Assembly: GCA_028703175.1 (NCBI GenBank)
Contig: JAQVNJ010000149.1
Coordinates: forward strand, 1 to 14,504
Direction of reading: 5' to 3'
From: JAAYCB01 sp012744395
GTDB taxonomy: Bacteria > Planctomycetota > Planctomycetia > Pirellulales > Thermoguttaceae
DNA length: 14,504 nucleotides
The notes under the pieces: generated by a model
Told to the model about the DNA's origin: nothing
The model's input: only the letters and a program-made list of their open reading frames with translations
Databases searched by the model: none
Program-made: the position numbers and the translations under genes
Part shown: piece by piece, positions 1-6,035 of the stretch
Layout of the letters: each line of letters starts with the position of its first letter
Position numbering within the stretch: the stretch's first letter is position 1

Positions 1-69
1 GTGTGGCTGGCGGCATGCGGGAAGCAGCAAACCCAGGATCGGCTGAAACGGGAAAATCCCTCCAGAGTC

Positions 70-174
70 AGCGTCACTAGCGTCACATTGCCATAAGTCG
101 TTGATATACAAAGACTTACGGAGTGACGCTAAGTGTGACGATACAGATCTGGATAGCGTCACCCATAGCGTCAC
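70..174. repeat. Cluster of TAGCGTCAC boxes with a dyad
   Basis: The nonamer TAGCGTCAC occurs at 78-86, 154-162 and 166-174 on the plus strand and at 123-131 on the minus strand. A shorter copy, AGCGTCAC, abuts the first at 70-77, and GTGACG recurs at 135-140. Between the copies at 78 and 123 lies a second inverted pair, TAAGTC (94-99) and GACTTA (113-118), so 78-131 reads as a nested imperfect dyad. Multiple short repeats in mixed orientation suggest protein-binding sites, such as recombinase arm or accessory sites, iterons or an operator. The function is inferred from position beside an attachment-like site; the repeats themselves are seen directly. Confidence 0.6.
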
Positions 175-208
175 GGTTGACGGCGGTTCCTGGAATGGCC
201 ACAGAAGG

Positions 209-247
209 CAAAACTGGGTACACATTCGAAAACTGTACCCAGTTTTG
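209..247. repeat. Perfect 14-bp inverted repeat (hairpin)
   Basis: CAAAACTGGGTACA at 209-222 is followed after 11 bases by its exact reverse complement TGTACCCAGTTTTG at 234-247. The loop contains TTCGAA. No gene visibly ends just before it, so a terminator role is possible but not obvious. It lies about 100 bases left of the tRNA fragment and could be part of the recombination region of the mobile element or a binding site for a dimeric protein. Confidence 0.65.
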
Positions 248-347
248 TGTTGATGGCGTCCATCGGCTCCGAAACGAAGCTTCAGAAAGTCCTGGTTTTT
301 GCGGGAAACGCGGGCCATACGCGGGCGACCCGAGAGGCTTCTGGGCT

Positions 348-389
348 CTTCGGAACCGAGGGTTACAGGTTCGAATCCTGTCGGGCGTA
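348..389 (+). other. tRNA 3' fragment (tRNA-Arg(UCG)-like), putative att core
   Basis: Read 5' to 3', the segment gives an anticodon loop CTTCGGA (348-354), the 3' strand of the anticodon stem ACCGA (355-359), a variable region GGGTT (360-364), a T arm ACAGG-TTCGAAT-CCTGT (365-381), the acceptor strand CGGGCGT (382-388) and a discriminator A (389). CCA is not encoded. The bases before 348 do not pair with the anticodon or acceptor strands and show no D arm, so this is not a working tRNA. If the loop is placed correctly the anticodon is UCG, hence Arg. Tyrosine recombinases often integrate in the 3' half of tRNA genes with crossover near the anticodon loop, leaving such a fragment at one end of the element. 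The integrase at 1106-2524 supports this reading. Confidence 0.75.
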
Positions 390-433
390 CTTAGATTTCT
401 CGCCAGTGCAAGGCGATACCAGGCGATGCAGCT

Positions 434-607
434 TGGTGCAACACGGCACACAAATCCCGACGAGTTGCGGATTTACGGCGTCCGGCTGGCGACGCCCACC
501 GAACCGGCTTTGAGCCGGTTTTGGTGCAAGTTGGTGCAGGCCGATACGCCTGGAATGCGAGCCGTATGGCACCATTTTCGGCACCACTTGGCACCACTGT
601 TGGCACC
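434..607. repeat. TGGTGC box array, candidate integrase arm-type sites
   Basis: TGGTGC appears on the plus strand at 434-439, 522-527 and 532-537, each preceded by T and followed by A. Its reverse complement GCACCA appears at 569-574, 581-586 and 591-596, and a close variant GGCACC at 602-607. The last four are only 9 to 12 bases apart. This mix of direct and inverted short boxes beside an attachment core is what tyrosine recombinases or their directionality factors bind. The array ends some 45 bases before the next gene, so a regulatory role for that gene is an alternative. Confidence 0.6.
502..522 (+). terminator. Short hairpin followed by T run
   Basis: AACCGGCT (502-509) and AGCCGGTT (513-520) form a perfect 8-bp stem with a 3-base loop, and T residues run through 519-522. 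The shape fits a weak intrinsic terminator, but no gene is visible directly upstream on the plus strand, and the second arm runs into a TGGTGC box, so it could instead be part of the recombination region. Confidence 0.3.
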
Positions 608-651
608 TTTCTTGTGCCGGTTCGTGGCCAAAAAACAGAGGGATATCCGCC

Positions 652-1092
652 TTGACGCGCGCTGGGAAGGAACCGGCGGAGGATGTGAAACGAGCCTTCC
701 GCCGTGCCATTGAGGTTGCCGGGCTGGAGACGAGCCAAGTCCGCATGTTCAAGTCTTCCGGAGCGGATGCCCGAGTCGTACTGGGGGCGGCGAATCCTGC
801 GGATTGGCCTCATGAGCCGCCGGCCATCGAGATGTACGTTTTGGTGGGATTCGACGGGTCGATCGGTGAAGTCGACATTCGATGCTCTGCAACGGACGGC
901 GACCCGATGATGGAAGTGTTCACGGCCCCGAACCTGCAGAACTGTCGGTGTGACCTGGCGGACTTGGCGGTCACGCTCAAAGAAGTGTGGGTGGCGCGAC
1001 GGGAAGTCATCGGCCGCGTGGCGGCAGGCGAGAAACCACCGATCTTCGACGGCAAATGGAATTGGACGCCAGCGTCGCATCTCCTGCCCTGA
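652..1092 (+). CDS. Hypothetical protein, 146 aa, in the putative integrative element
   Basis: I do not recognise this protein. It is a soluble-looking polypeptide without signal peptide or membrane segment: a charged N-terminus (residues 1-25), a middle section with a beta-strand-like pattern (about 55-85, containing EMYVLVGFDGSIGEVDIRC), a Cys-x-Cys pair (RCD preceded by NC, about 96-98) and a helical, Arg-rich C-terminus. The start is TTG, chosen because GAGGG at 638-642 lies 9 bases upstream; the first ATG is internal, at about codon 32. Codon use looks like real coding sequence, and the overlapping minus-strand frames are His/Arg-rich and look spurious. It converges on the integrase gene, with 13 bases between the stop codons, and follows the TGGTGC array, so it is probably cargo or an accessory factor of the element. 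Confidence 0.55.
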   Translation: MTRAGKEPAEDVKRAFRRAIEVAGLETSQVRMFKSSGADARVVLGAANPADWPHEPPAIEMYVLVGFDGSIGEVDIRCSATDGDPMMEVFTAPNLQNCRCDLADLAVTLKEVWVARREVIGRVAAGEKPPIFDGKWNWTPASHLLP

Positions 1093-1105
1093 AAGCCAGC
1101 AGGCG

Positions 1106-2524
1106 CTAACTGCGCTGCCCGCCCTTGCCGTTCTCGGGATTTACCTGGACGCTTGCCAGCAGCGCCGTTTTGACCTGTTCGGGAAGTTGGGCCCAAAGTG
1201 CGTCAAGTTGCTGCTTGTGGAGTACCTGACCATTGGCCGGATCGGCTCCGTTTCCGCCAGCCTGTCCATTTGAAGGCGGCGCCTTCTTTGAGGGGCGAAG
1301 TACTGGCGGTGGCGGCAGCAACTCGATCGCCGTCTTCTGGTCATTCAGCCCGATGTGAGTGTAGACGCCCATCGTCAGACGAATATCGCAGTGTCGGGCA
1401 AGCGACTGTGCCTTTCCTGGCGTGACTCCAACGTGCTCCAAGTTTGTGATGAAGGTATGGCGGTTGGAATGGAAGTCCGCGAATAGACCCAGGTCGTTCT
1501 GGTATTTGAGGAAGTCAGACTGCTCCCGCTCGGCCTTTTCCTCAGGCGTCTTGGCTGCTGCAATCCACTTCTTCCGTGCGGCCTTCAAATCGGCCCGCAT
1601 CATCTTCGACGTTCGCCGATCGACCCCGCCGGGAATCTTGGCTGACACAGGAAACAGCAGAGCGTCTGCGGCAAGGGCACGCTTGTCCTCGAGCCATTCC
1701 CGCAGGCGCTCGACCACTACTCGATGCAGTACCTGGGTATCCTGGCGTTTCCGTTTGCTGTAGGCCGCGGCCACCGTGATGGTCGGCGGATCGTCGTCCA
1801 GCCGCAGGGAACGTTTGGTCAAGCTGCCGAGTTCCGAACGCCGGTACCCCGTCCAGGCCGACAAGATGTACATGATCGCTCGGTCAGGACCAGAAATCTT
1901 CACGACCCTCTTCCCTTCCATCGCCGCTTCAACCAGCAGGGCAAACTCTTCGTCGCTCAGGGCACGACGATCGTGCCGTCGGTCCACCTTAACGTTGAGC
2001 ATTGCCACGTGGATGAGTGGATCGTCGTGATATCGCCGGTCACGGACCAACCATCGACTGAACTGCTTGATTGCCCGGAGGTAGTGGTTGCTCGTTTGTC
2101 GACCGAGACCTTTGTCACGACGGGCGCCCAGATACCGCTGTACCTCGCTGGCCGAGATGTCGGAGATAGATTTCCATTTGCATCCTCGGGCGATCTTTCG
2201 CACCCGTGCGGCGACCTCGAAAACATGCTGGGCACTGTTCCCCTTGTCTTTCAAGTGCTGTTCAAACTCGTCGATGTGCTCTGTGAACGGCCGTTTAAGA
2301 TGTTCCTCGAACGGATCGAGGCGGCCCGCACGTTCGAGTTCCACGCGGCGCACCAAGTCGTTCAGCATCGCCTGGGCAGCCGCCTTGTCACCCGCCAATG
2401 GAACTCGCTTCTCACGTCCCATCGCGTCGCGATAACGCCCCCACCACTTCCGTGACTTCTTCTTGACCTTCTCGCCAGTCTTCGGATCGGTCACGACGAT
2501 CGGTTTCTTGTATAGGCTTGCCAC
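1106..2524 (-). CDS. Tyrosine recombinase / phage-type integrase
   Basis: This enzyme catalyses site-specific integration and excision through a 3'-phosphotyrosine intermediate. Counted from the upstream TTG at 2533, an N-terminal arm-binding region (about 1-75) is followed by a SAM-like core-binding domain (about 82-175) and a catalytic domain (about 190-400). The full catalytic set is visible: Arg231 in TGYRRSEL, Lys260 in AYSKRK, His355 and Arg358 in FHSNRHT, His381 in LARHCDIR and the nucleophile Tyr391 in TMGVYTH. A Pro/Gly/Gln-rich tail follows residue 405. I prefer GTG at 2524 as the start: AAAGGAGG (2534-2541) lies 9 bases upstream of it but directly abuts the TTG at 2533. Downstream on the minus strand it converges with the small gene at 652-1092; upstream are the AlpA-type and sigma-factor genes, likely co-transcribed. 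Its presence beside a tRNA fragment indicates an integrative element. Confidence 0.95.
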   Translation of the reverse strand: MASLYKKPIVVTDPKTGEKVKKKSRKWWGRYRDAMGREKRVPLAGDKAAAQAMLNDLVRRVELERAGRLDPFEEHLKRPFTEHIDEFEQHLKDKGNSAQHVFEVAARVRKIARGCKWKSISDISASEVQRYLGARRDKGLGRQTSNHYLRAIKQFSRWLVRDRRYHDDPLIHVAMLNVKVDRRHDRRALSDEEFALLVEAAMEGKRVVKISGPDRAIMYILSAWTGYRRSELGSLTKRSLRLDDDPPTITVAAAYSKRKRQDTQVLHRVVVERLREWLEDKRALAADALLFPVSAKIPGGVDRRTSKMMRADLKAARKKWIAAAKTPEEKAEREQSDFLKYQNDLGLFADFHSNRHTFITNLEHVGVTPGKAQSLARHCDIRLTMGVYTHIGLNDQKTAIELLPPPPVLRPSKKAPPSNGQAGGNGADPANGQVLHKQQLDALWAQLPEQVKTALLASVQVNPENGKGGQRS

Positions 2525-2617
2525 CTGAGACAACCTCCTTTCACATCAGTCTTGAGCTGCTACGCCAGGGCCCCTGTCGGCCCAGGATGTGACAGTTTCC
2601 CTCGACAAACACAAAGC

Positions 2618-2881
2618 TCAAGCGCTGTGGCGGCCATCTTTTCCAGAATTCTGCTCCCACTCTTGGCGATCTGGGCAACCCGCCTCGATCCAGTCGCGCA
2701 ATTCGTCAGCCCTCCAGAGAGTGCATCGCCGAATGCGGACGGGCCGTGGGATGACGCCTGCAGAGTCCCAACTCCGCCATGTTCGCAGCGACTTCCCGCA
2801 AAGTGCCGCCGCCTGGCGTGCGGTCAGAAGCAATGGCGAATCGGTGTCCTTCTCGGATGCTCCTCGAGTTTGCTTGCTCAT
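2618..2881 (-). CDS. AlpA/MerR-type helix-turn-helix DNA-binding protein
   Basis: This 87-residue protein has one winged helix-turn-helix of the AlpA/HTH_17 kind (about residues 18-68): LLTARQAAALCGKSLRTW, then a W-x-x-AGVIPRPVRI turn and RRCTLWRADELRDWIEAG. In this family such proteins act as excisionases or as activators of the integrase gene in phages and islands. The start is ATG at 2881 in an ATGA overlap with the stop of the preceding sigma-factor gene, with AAGGAGG at 2892-2898 giving a 10-base spacing; an earlier in-frame ATG at 2911 would add ten residues and overlap more. The integrase starts 93 bases downstream, so the three genes likely form one transcription unit and this protein is the natural candidate for controlling integrase direction or expression. 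Confidence 0.85.
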   Translation of the reverse strand: MSKQTRGASEKDTDSPLLLTARQAAALCGKSLRTWRSWDSAGVIPRPVRIRRCTLWRADELRDWIEAGCPDRQEWEQNSGKDGRHSA

Positions 2882-3414
2882 ACGCTGACTGCCTCCTTGC
2901 CAGAAAGACATGATTCTTCCAGGCCCAGTTGCTCAAAATGCCGGCGGATTGCTTCGACGCGATCCCGTACGGTGTGCCAGCTTATTCCGAGCGAACCAGC
3001 GATCTGGTTCATCGAGTTTCCCATCGACAGCCCGCGGCACACTTGCTGATCCAGTTCTGAAAGCGACCGAATGGCGTTTTCGACGTCGAGCGAAAGCTCC
3101 GTCTCGGTCAGGTCGTAGTACCGCTCGCAGCGCTGCTTGGCGATTTCTCGACGCTGCTCCTCGCGTCCCTCGCTCCGCCGGATCATGGCAAGCTGCCGAT
3201 CGATTACGGCCGTGAGCGCCGTCGCTTCGTTGGCGCCGTTGGATTTTGTTTCATCGAAACAGAAGTCCAGCAGCGCCAGGGCAACTTGTTGCTGGACGTC
3301 GTCCAGATCAAATCCGCGAAAGCCCATCCGCCGGGCTCTCTGGCAAATCAGCCGCACCTTCCAGTTCTCGAGCACACCTTCATAGCTGTTGGTCAACATG
3401 GCATTATTCCGCAT
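2878..3414 (-). CDS. Sigma-70-family RNA polymerase sigma factor-like protein of the element
   Basis: The 178-residue protein has the outline of a short sigma factor. A region-2-like helix lies at about 20-55 (ARRMGFRGFDLDDVQQQVAL, with the DLDDVQQ pattern seen in ECF sigma region 2), a charged linker follows, and a region-4 helix-turn-helix lies at about 116-160 (LSELDQQVCRGLSMG, then QIAGSLGISWHTVRDRVEAI). Region 2 is short and less typical than in the ECF factor at 11413-11964, so it could be a sigma-like transcription factor. ATG at 3414 is used; ATG at 3399 is an alternative, and neither has a strong ribosome site. It overlaps the AlpA-type gene by 4 bases, indicating translational coupling. 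Being the first gene of the sigma-AlpA-integrase set, it may direct transcription of element genes; that is inference. Confidence 0.75.
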   Translation of the reverse strand: MRNNAMLTNSYEGVLENWKVRLICQRARRMGFRGFDLDDVQQQVALALLDFCFDETKSNGANEATALTAVIDRQLAMIRRSEGREEQRREIAKQRCERYYDLTETELSLDVENAIRSLSELDQQVCRGLSMGNSMNQIAGSLGISWHTVRDRVEAIRRHFEQLGLEESCLSGKEAVSV

Positions 3415-3481
3415 CGTTTCTCATCACGTGAAGCGTCGACGCATCGCCGACGTCAGGATGATTCTTGCCCGTCATGCGGGG

Positions 3482-3522
3482 ACATGTATGTAGACCTAAA
3501 CCTAGGCACGTATGTCTGACCC
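3482..3522. repeat. Imperfect direct repeat around GTATGT...GACC
   Basis: Two related stretches, at 3482-3496 and 3506-3521, share the core GTATGT (3486-3491 and 3510-3515) and both end in GACC, at a 24-base period. Between them is CCTAAACCTAGG. The site lies between the divergent sigma-factor gene (minus) and the zinc-ribbon gene (plus), close to where the element-like part gives way to GC-richer sequence. It could be an operator or a boundary remnant; the evidence is limited to the repeat. Confidence 0.35.
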
Positions 3523-3618
3523 TGGGCCCGGGTATCCTGAGACTGCGGGGTGGGACGGTGCGAGGCAAGCCAGGCCGGCCCGTCTGCGTTTTCCAGATTC
3601 AGCGCGGAGGCAGCAACA

Positions 3619-4290
3619 GTGAAGATCGAGTGTCCGCGATGTGGTGAACAGGTTGAATACCGTCCGGGGACCGTGCAGAGGTGCTTGTATTGCGGAGCCA
3701 GACTGCGGCTTCCCGAAGTGGGCCAATTGCCCGAGCACCTCCGCGGCCAATGGTTCAAGGAACAGGCCGCGGCCAAGGCCAAAGACGAGAAACGCCGGAA
3801 GAAGCTGGAGGCAGCGGAGAGGGAGCGGAAGGAGATCGAAAAGACAGCAGCCGAGAAGGCGGCATTGCTGACGGCACTACGAGAAGAGCAACAGCGCCGG
3901 CTCGAGGAGGAACGCATCCAGGCAGCCCAGCGATCGGAAGAGAACGCCAGACTTCGAGCGGTGGCAAAGGCCTCCGAGATTCCCGAACGAAAAATGGTCG
4001 ATCACTACCCCGGGGTGGAGACCTTAAAGGCCGTCTTCACTGGAATCATGGTGATTTCCTTCATAATCGCCGGAATCGCGGGATTAGCGGCCATCATCAT
4101 GGTGTTCGCGGAGGAGGAAACCGTCGCACCTGGCATCTGGCTTTTTGGCTTTGCGATTGGCCTGGCGTTCACGGCCCTGTGGTACTGGTGCGTGGCCGAA
4201 CTACTGGAGCTTGCGGTCAATCTGGCTCGCGATGCGAAGATCAGCCGGGAACTGCTCACCCGACTGGTGCACCCGGATAAGGTGGAATAG
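3619..4290 (+). CDS. Zinc-ribbon, coiled-coil, two-pass membrane protein
   Basis: I do not recognise a named family. The start is GTG at 3619, with GGAGG (3606-3610) 8 bases upstream, giving 223 residues. An N-terminal zinc ribbon has Cys5 and Cys8 (CPRC) and Cys22 and Cys25 (CLYC). A long Glu/Lys/Arg/Ala-rich coiled coil spans about 46-118. Two hydrophobic segments follow at about 137-163 and 172-196, separated by an acidic EEE turn, and a short tail contains LLTRLVHPDK. There is no signal peptide, so the zinc ribbon and coiled coil are probably cytoplasmic. Membrane proteins starting with such CPxCG ribbons are common in planctomycetes, and their roles are mostly unknown. An in-frame ATG upstream at 3550 lacks a ribosome site and would add an unlikely leader. 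Confidence 0.8.
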   Translation: MKIECPRCGEQVEYRPGTVQRCLYCGARLRLPEVGQLPEHLRGQWFKEQAAAKAKDEKRRKKLEAAERERKEIEKTAAEKAALLTALREEQQRRLEEERIQAAQRSEENARLRAVAKASEIPERKMVDHYPGVETLKAVFTGIMVISFIIAGIAGLAAIIMVFAEEETVAPGIWLFGFAIGLAFTALWYWCVAELLELAVNLARDAKISRELLTRLVHPDKVE

Positions 4291-4334
4291 AAACCGTCGA
4301 GAACCTGCCCAGCCCGGTCAAGAGGCTGAAGACG

Positions 4335-4455
4335 TGCGTTCCCAAGCCGGAGCTTGGGAACGAGGTTGGCGGGAGGGAGCTTGAGAACGAGGTTAACATG
4401 CGTTCCCAAGCCGGAGCTTGGGAACGAGGTTGGCGGGAAGGAGCTTGGGCCGAGG
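4335..4455. repeat. Tandem 64-base repeat with GTTCCCAAGC palindromes
   Basis: Two units start at 4335 and 4399, a period of 64 bases, and differ at few positions. The second is truncated near 4455. Each opens with a perfect 11-bp stem, CGTTCCCAAGC / GCTTGGGAACG, around the 4-base loop CGGA (4337-4362 and 4401-4426), followed by GAGGTTGGCGGGA and GGAGCTTG. A diverged set occurs at 8634-8685. Similar palindromic intergenic repeats are known to me from planctomycete genomes. Here they follow a plus-strand gene and may act as transcript-end hairpins; no transposase is nearby. Confidence 0.8.
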
Positions 4456-4491
4456 AAGTGGCCGTATATCTCCTATTTTCCCCAAGCTTTC

Positions 4492-4521
4492 TTGACCGCT
4501 GACGGAATCGTGGATTAGACT
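4492..4521 (+). promoter_or_regulatory. Candidate sigma-70 promoter for the glycine-zipper lipoprotein gene
   Basis: TTGACC at 4492-4497 is followed after 18 bases by TAGACT at 4516-4521. This gives 5 of 6 and 4 of 6 matches to the -35 and -10 consensus. It would place the start of transcription near 4528 and a leader of about 80 bases before the ATG at 4608. It is a match by eye only. Confidence 0.4.
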
Positions 4522-4607
4522 CGTCCGCTTATTCCAGTCCCGCCTGCGAGCCGATAGATTCCCTAAGTACAGACCACCTCCCCCCTTTTAGCGGCTGGAG
4601 CACTGCC

Positions 4608-5237
4608 ATGACATCTCGTTGGTTCCGGTCCAACAGCGTGATCTTGCTCGCGCTGGCGGTCTCCTGTGGTTGCGCGTCGCCCCATCGAGCCGATCAAGGC
4701 GCATTGGTCGGCGGACTTCTGGGGGCTGGAACGGGCGCGCTGGTTGGCAGCGCGTCGGGCAATGCGGGGGCTGGCGCGGCGATCGGTGCAGGGCTTGGCG
4801 CTATCACCGGCGGAGTCGTGGGATCGGAATTGGATGAGATCGAAGCCCAAAATCGCGCGCTGATCGAGGCCAAGATGGGCCGCCAGATCCGTGTTGGCGC
4901 TGTCACCCAGGAAGACGTGGTGACGATGACCCAGGCCGGTGTCGACGAGGAACTGATCGTCAATCACATCCGGGCCCACGGCATGACGCGCTGCCCCGGG
5001 GCAGCGGACCTCGTCTACCTCAACCAGCAGGGGGTGAGTAAACGCGTCGTGATGGCGATGCAAGAGACGCCCCCCATCGGGCAGACGGAGACCGTGATCG
5101 TGGAACGCGCCCCGCGGCCGGTGATCGTCGAGGAGTATTATTACGGGCGCCCCTGGTATGGGCCGCCGGTCTACCACCGCCCCCATCCCCGCTATCATCG
5201 CCCGGGCGTCAGTTGGGGCGTCACCTTCCGGAACTAG
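4608..5237 (+). CDS. Glycine-zipper lipoprotein, secreted
   Basis: The 209-residue protein starts with a lipoprotein signal: Arg residues at 4 and 7, a hydrophobic core at about 11-18, and a lipobox-like AVSC with Cys20 as the probable lipidated residue. A glycine-zipper segment (about 31-72) repeats GxxxG patterns such as GALVGGLLGAGTG and GAAIGAGLGAITGG, of the kind that inserts in or associates with membranes. The region at about 98-152 contains two similar sub-segments, TMTQAGVDEELIVNHI and LNQQGVSKRVVMAM. The tail is rich in Pro, Tyr, His and Arg (YYYGRPWYGPP and onward), typical of cell-envelope proteins. ATG at 4608 has GGAG at 4597-4600, 7 bases upstream. A stress-related envelope role is possible for such proteins but not shown here. 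The next gene starts 9 bases after the stop. Confidence 0.85.
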   Translation: MTSRWFRSNSVILLALAVSCGCASPHRADQGALVGGLLGAGTGALVGSASGNAGAGAAIGAGLGAITGGVVGSELDEIEAQNRALIEAKMGRQIRVGAVTQEDVVTMTQAGVDEELIVNHIRAHGMTRCPGAADLVYLNQQGVSKRVVMAMQETPPIGQTETVIVERAPRPVIVEEYYYGRPWYGPPVYHRPHPRYHRPGVSWGVTFRN

Positions 5238-5246
5238 CCGGGCGCC

Positions 5247-6035
5247 ATGCCGCAAACCCGTGAACTAGCCAACTCGATTGCCGTGGTCACCGGGTCGTCG
5301 CGAGGCATCGGCCGCCAGATCGCCGTCGAATTGGCCTCCGCCGGGGCCAGCGTCGTCGTCCACGCCGGGCAGGACGCCCGCGCCGCCGCGGAAACCAGCC
5401 GGCAAGTCCAAGCCGAGGGTGTCCAATCCCTGGTCGTCGTGGCCGATCTTGCCCACTTGCCGGCGCACGAGGCCTTGATCGAACAGGCCTGGAATTGGCA
5501 GGGAGGAGTCGACATCTGGGTAAACAATGCCGGGGCTGACGTTCTCACCGGCGAGCACCGGCGGCAGACGTTTGAAGAGAGGCTCGACCGGCTTTGGCGC
5601 GTCGATGTTCGCGCGGCAATCCGTCTCAGTCGGCAGGTTGGAGCGAAGATGGTCGAGCGCGGCTCCGGCGTGATCTTGAACATTGGCTGGGACGGGGCGG
5701 AACGGGGGATGGCTGGCGAGACCGCCGAACTGTTCGCCGCGGCCAAGGGAGCCGTGATGGCGTTCACGCGCAGCCTCGCCCAGAGCCTCGCCCCGCCCGT
5801 CCGCGTGAACTGCCTGGCACTCGGCTGGATCAAGACGGCCTGGGGCGAGTCCACCTCGGAGTATTGGCAACAGAGGGCGCGTCGCGAGAGTCTCGTTGGC
5901 CGGTGGGGCGAGCCCAGCGACGTGGCCCAGGCGGCCCGATTTCTCGTCTCTCCCGCCGCCGCATTCATCACCGGGCAGGTGATTCCCGTCAACGGCGGCT
6001 TCCGCAATTCGACCGGCCAAGGAGAACGCCGATGA
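5247..6035 (+). CDS. SDR-family protein with a degenerate active site
   Basis: The 262-residue protein has the short-chain dehydrogenase Rossmann fold and resembles FabG-type oxidoreductases. It has the cofactor-binding TGSSRGIG (15-22), a likely acidic D67 in VVADLA, NNAG (93-96) and the C-terminal ITGQVIPVNGGF (241-252). The catalytic tetrad is largely lost: the usual Asn is Asp120 (RVDVRAAIRLS), the usual Ser is replaced in NIGWDGA (Trp148 by alignment to TIGS of FabG), and the usual Tyr is Phe163 in ELFAAAKGAV; only Lys167 remains. It may therefore bind NAD(P)H without classical dehydrogenase activity, or use another mechanism. It starts 9 bases after the lipoprotein gene without a clear ribosome site, and its stop overlaps the HD-domain gene by ATGA, so the pair is translationally coupled. 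Confidence 0.88.
   Translation: MPQTRELANSIAVVTGSSRGIGRQIAVELASAGASVVVHAGQDARAAAETSRQVQAEGVQSLVVVADLAHLPAHEALIEQAWNWQGGVDIWVNNAGADVLTGEHRRQTFEERLDRLWRVDVRAAIRLSRQVGAKMVERGSGVILNIGWDGAERGMAGETAELFAAAKGAVMAFTRSLAQSLAPPVRVNCLALGWIKTAWGESTSEYWQQRARRESLVGRWGEPSDVAQAARFLVSPAAAFITGQVIPVNGGFRNSTGQGERR

Larger units (their letters stand above)
348..3414. mobile_element. Putative integrative element (att fragment, arm sites, integrase, AlpA, sigma factor)
   Basis: The segment holds, in order, a tRNA 3' fragment, an array of TGGTGC boxes, a small unknown gene, a tyrosine recombinase, an AlpA-type regulator and a sigma-70-like factor, which is the composition of an integrated island or satellite. The left limit is set at the tRNA fragment and the right limit at the start of the last element-like gene; the true ends are not established because no second copy of the att core is visible in the window. 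The polarity is odd: for a plus-strand tRNA fragment lacking its 5' half, a simple insertion would lie to the left, whereas the integrase lies to the right. Tandem insertions at the same tRNA would explain this. Confidence 0.5.

Noticed and set aside
310..389. Complete tRNA gene ending at 389
   Set aside because: The sequence before 348 cannot pair with the acceptor strand CGGGCGT or the anticodon stem ACCGA, and no D arm is present; only the 3' part is tRNA.
391..1196. Minus-strand open frames opposite the small gene at 652-1092
   Set aside because: Their translations are rich in Arg and His without domain features and look like mirror images of the plus-strand gene.
1724..2455. Long plus-strand frame opposite the integrase
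   Set aside because: It lies wholly inside the integrase gene, which has a full catalytic set; the frame has no recognisable domain and no ribosome site.
3550..3618. Upstream ATG start for the zinc-ribbon protein
   Set aside because: It has no ribosome site, and the added residues are not typical; GTG at 3619 has GGAGG at good spacing directly before the CPRC motif.
4335..4455. CRISPR-like array
   Set aside because: There are only two units, with palindromic arms and near-identical sequence between them; there are no variable spacers and no cas genes.
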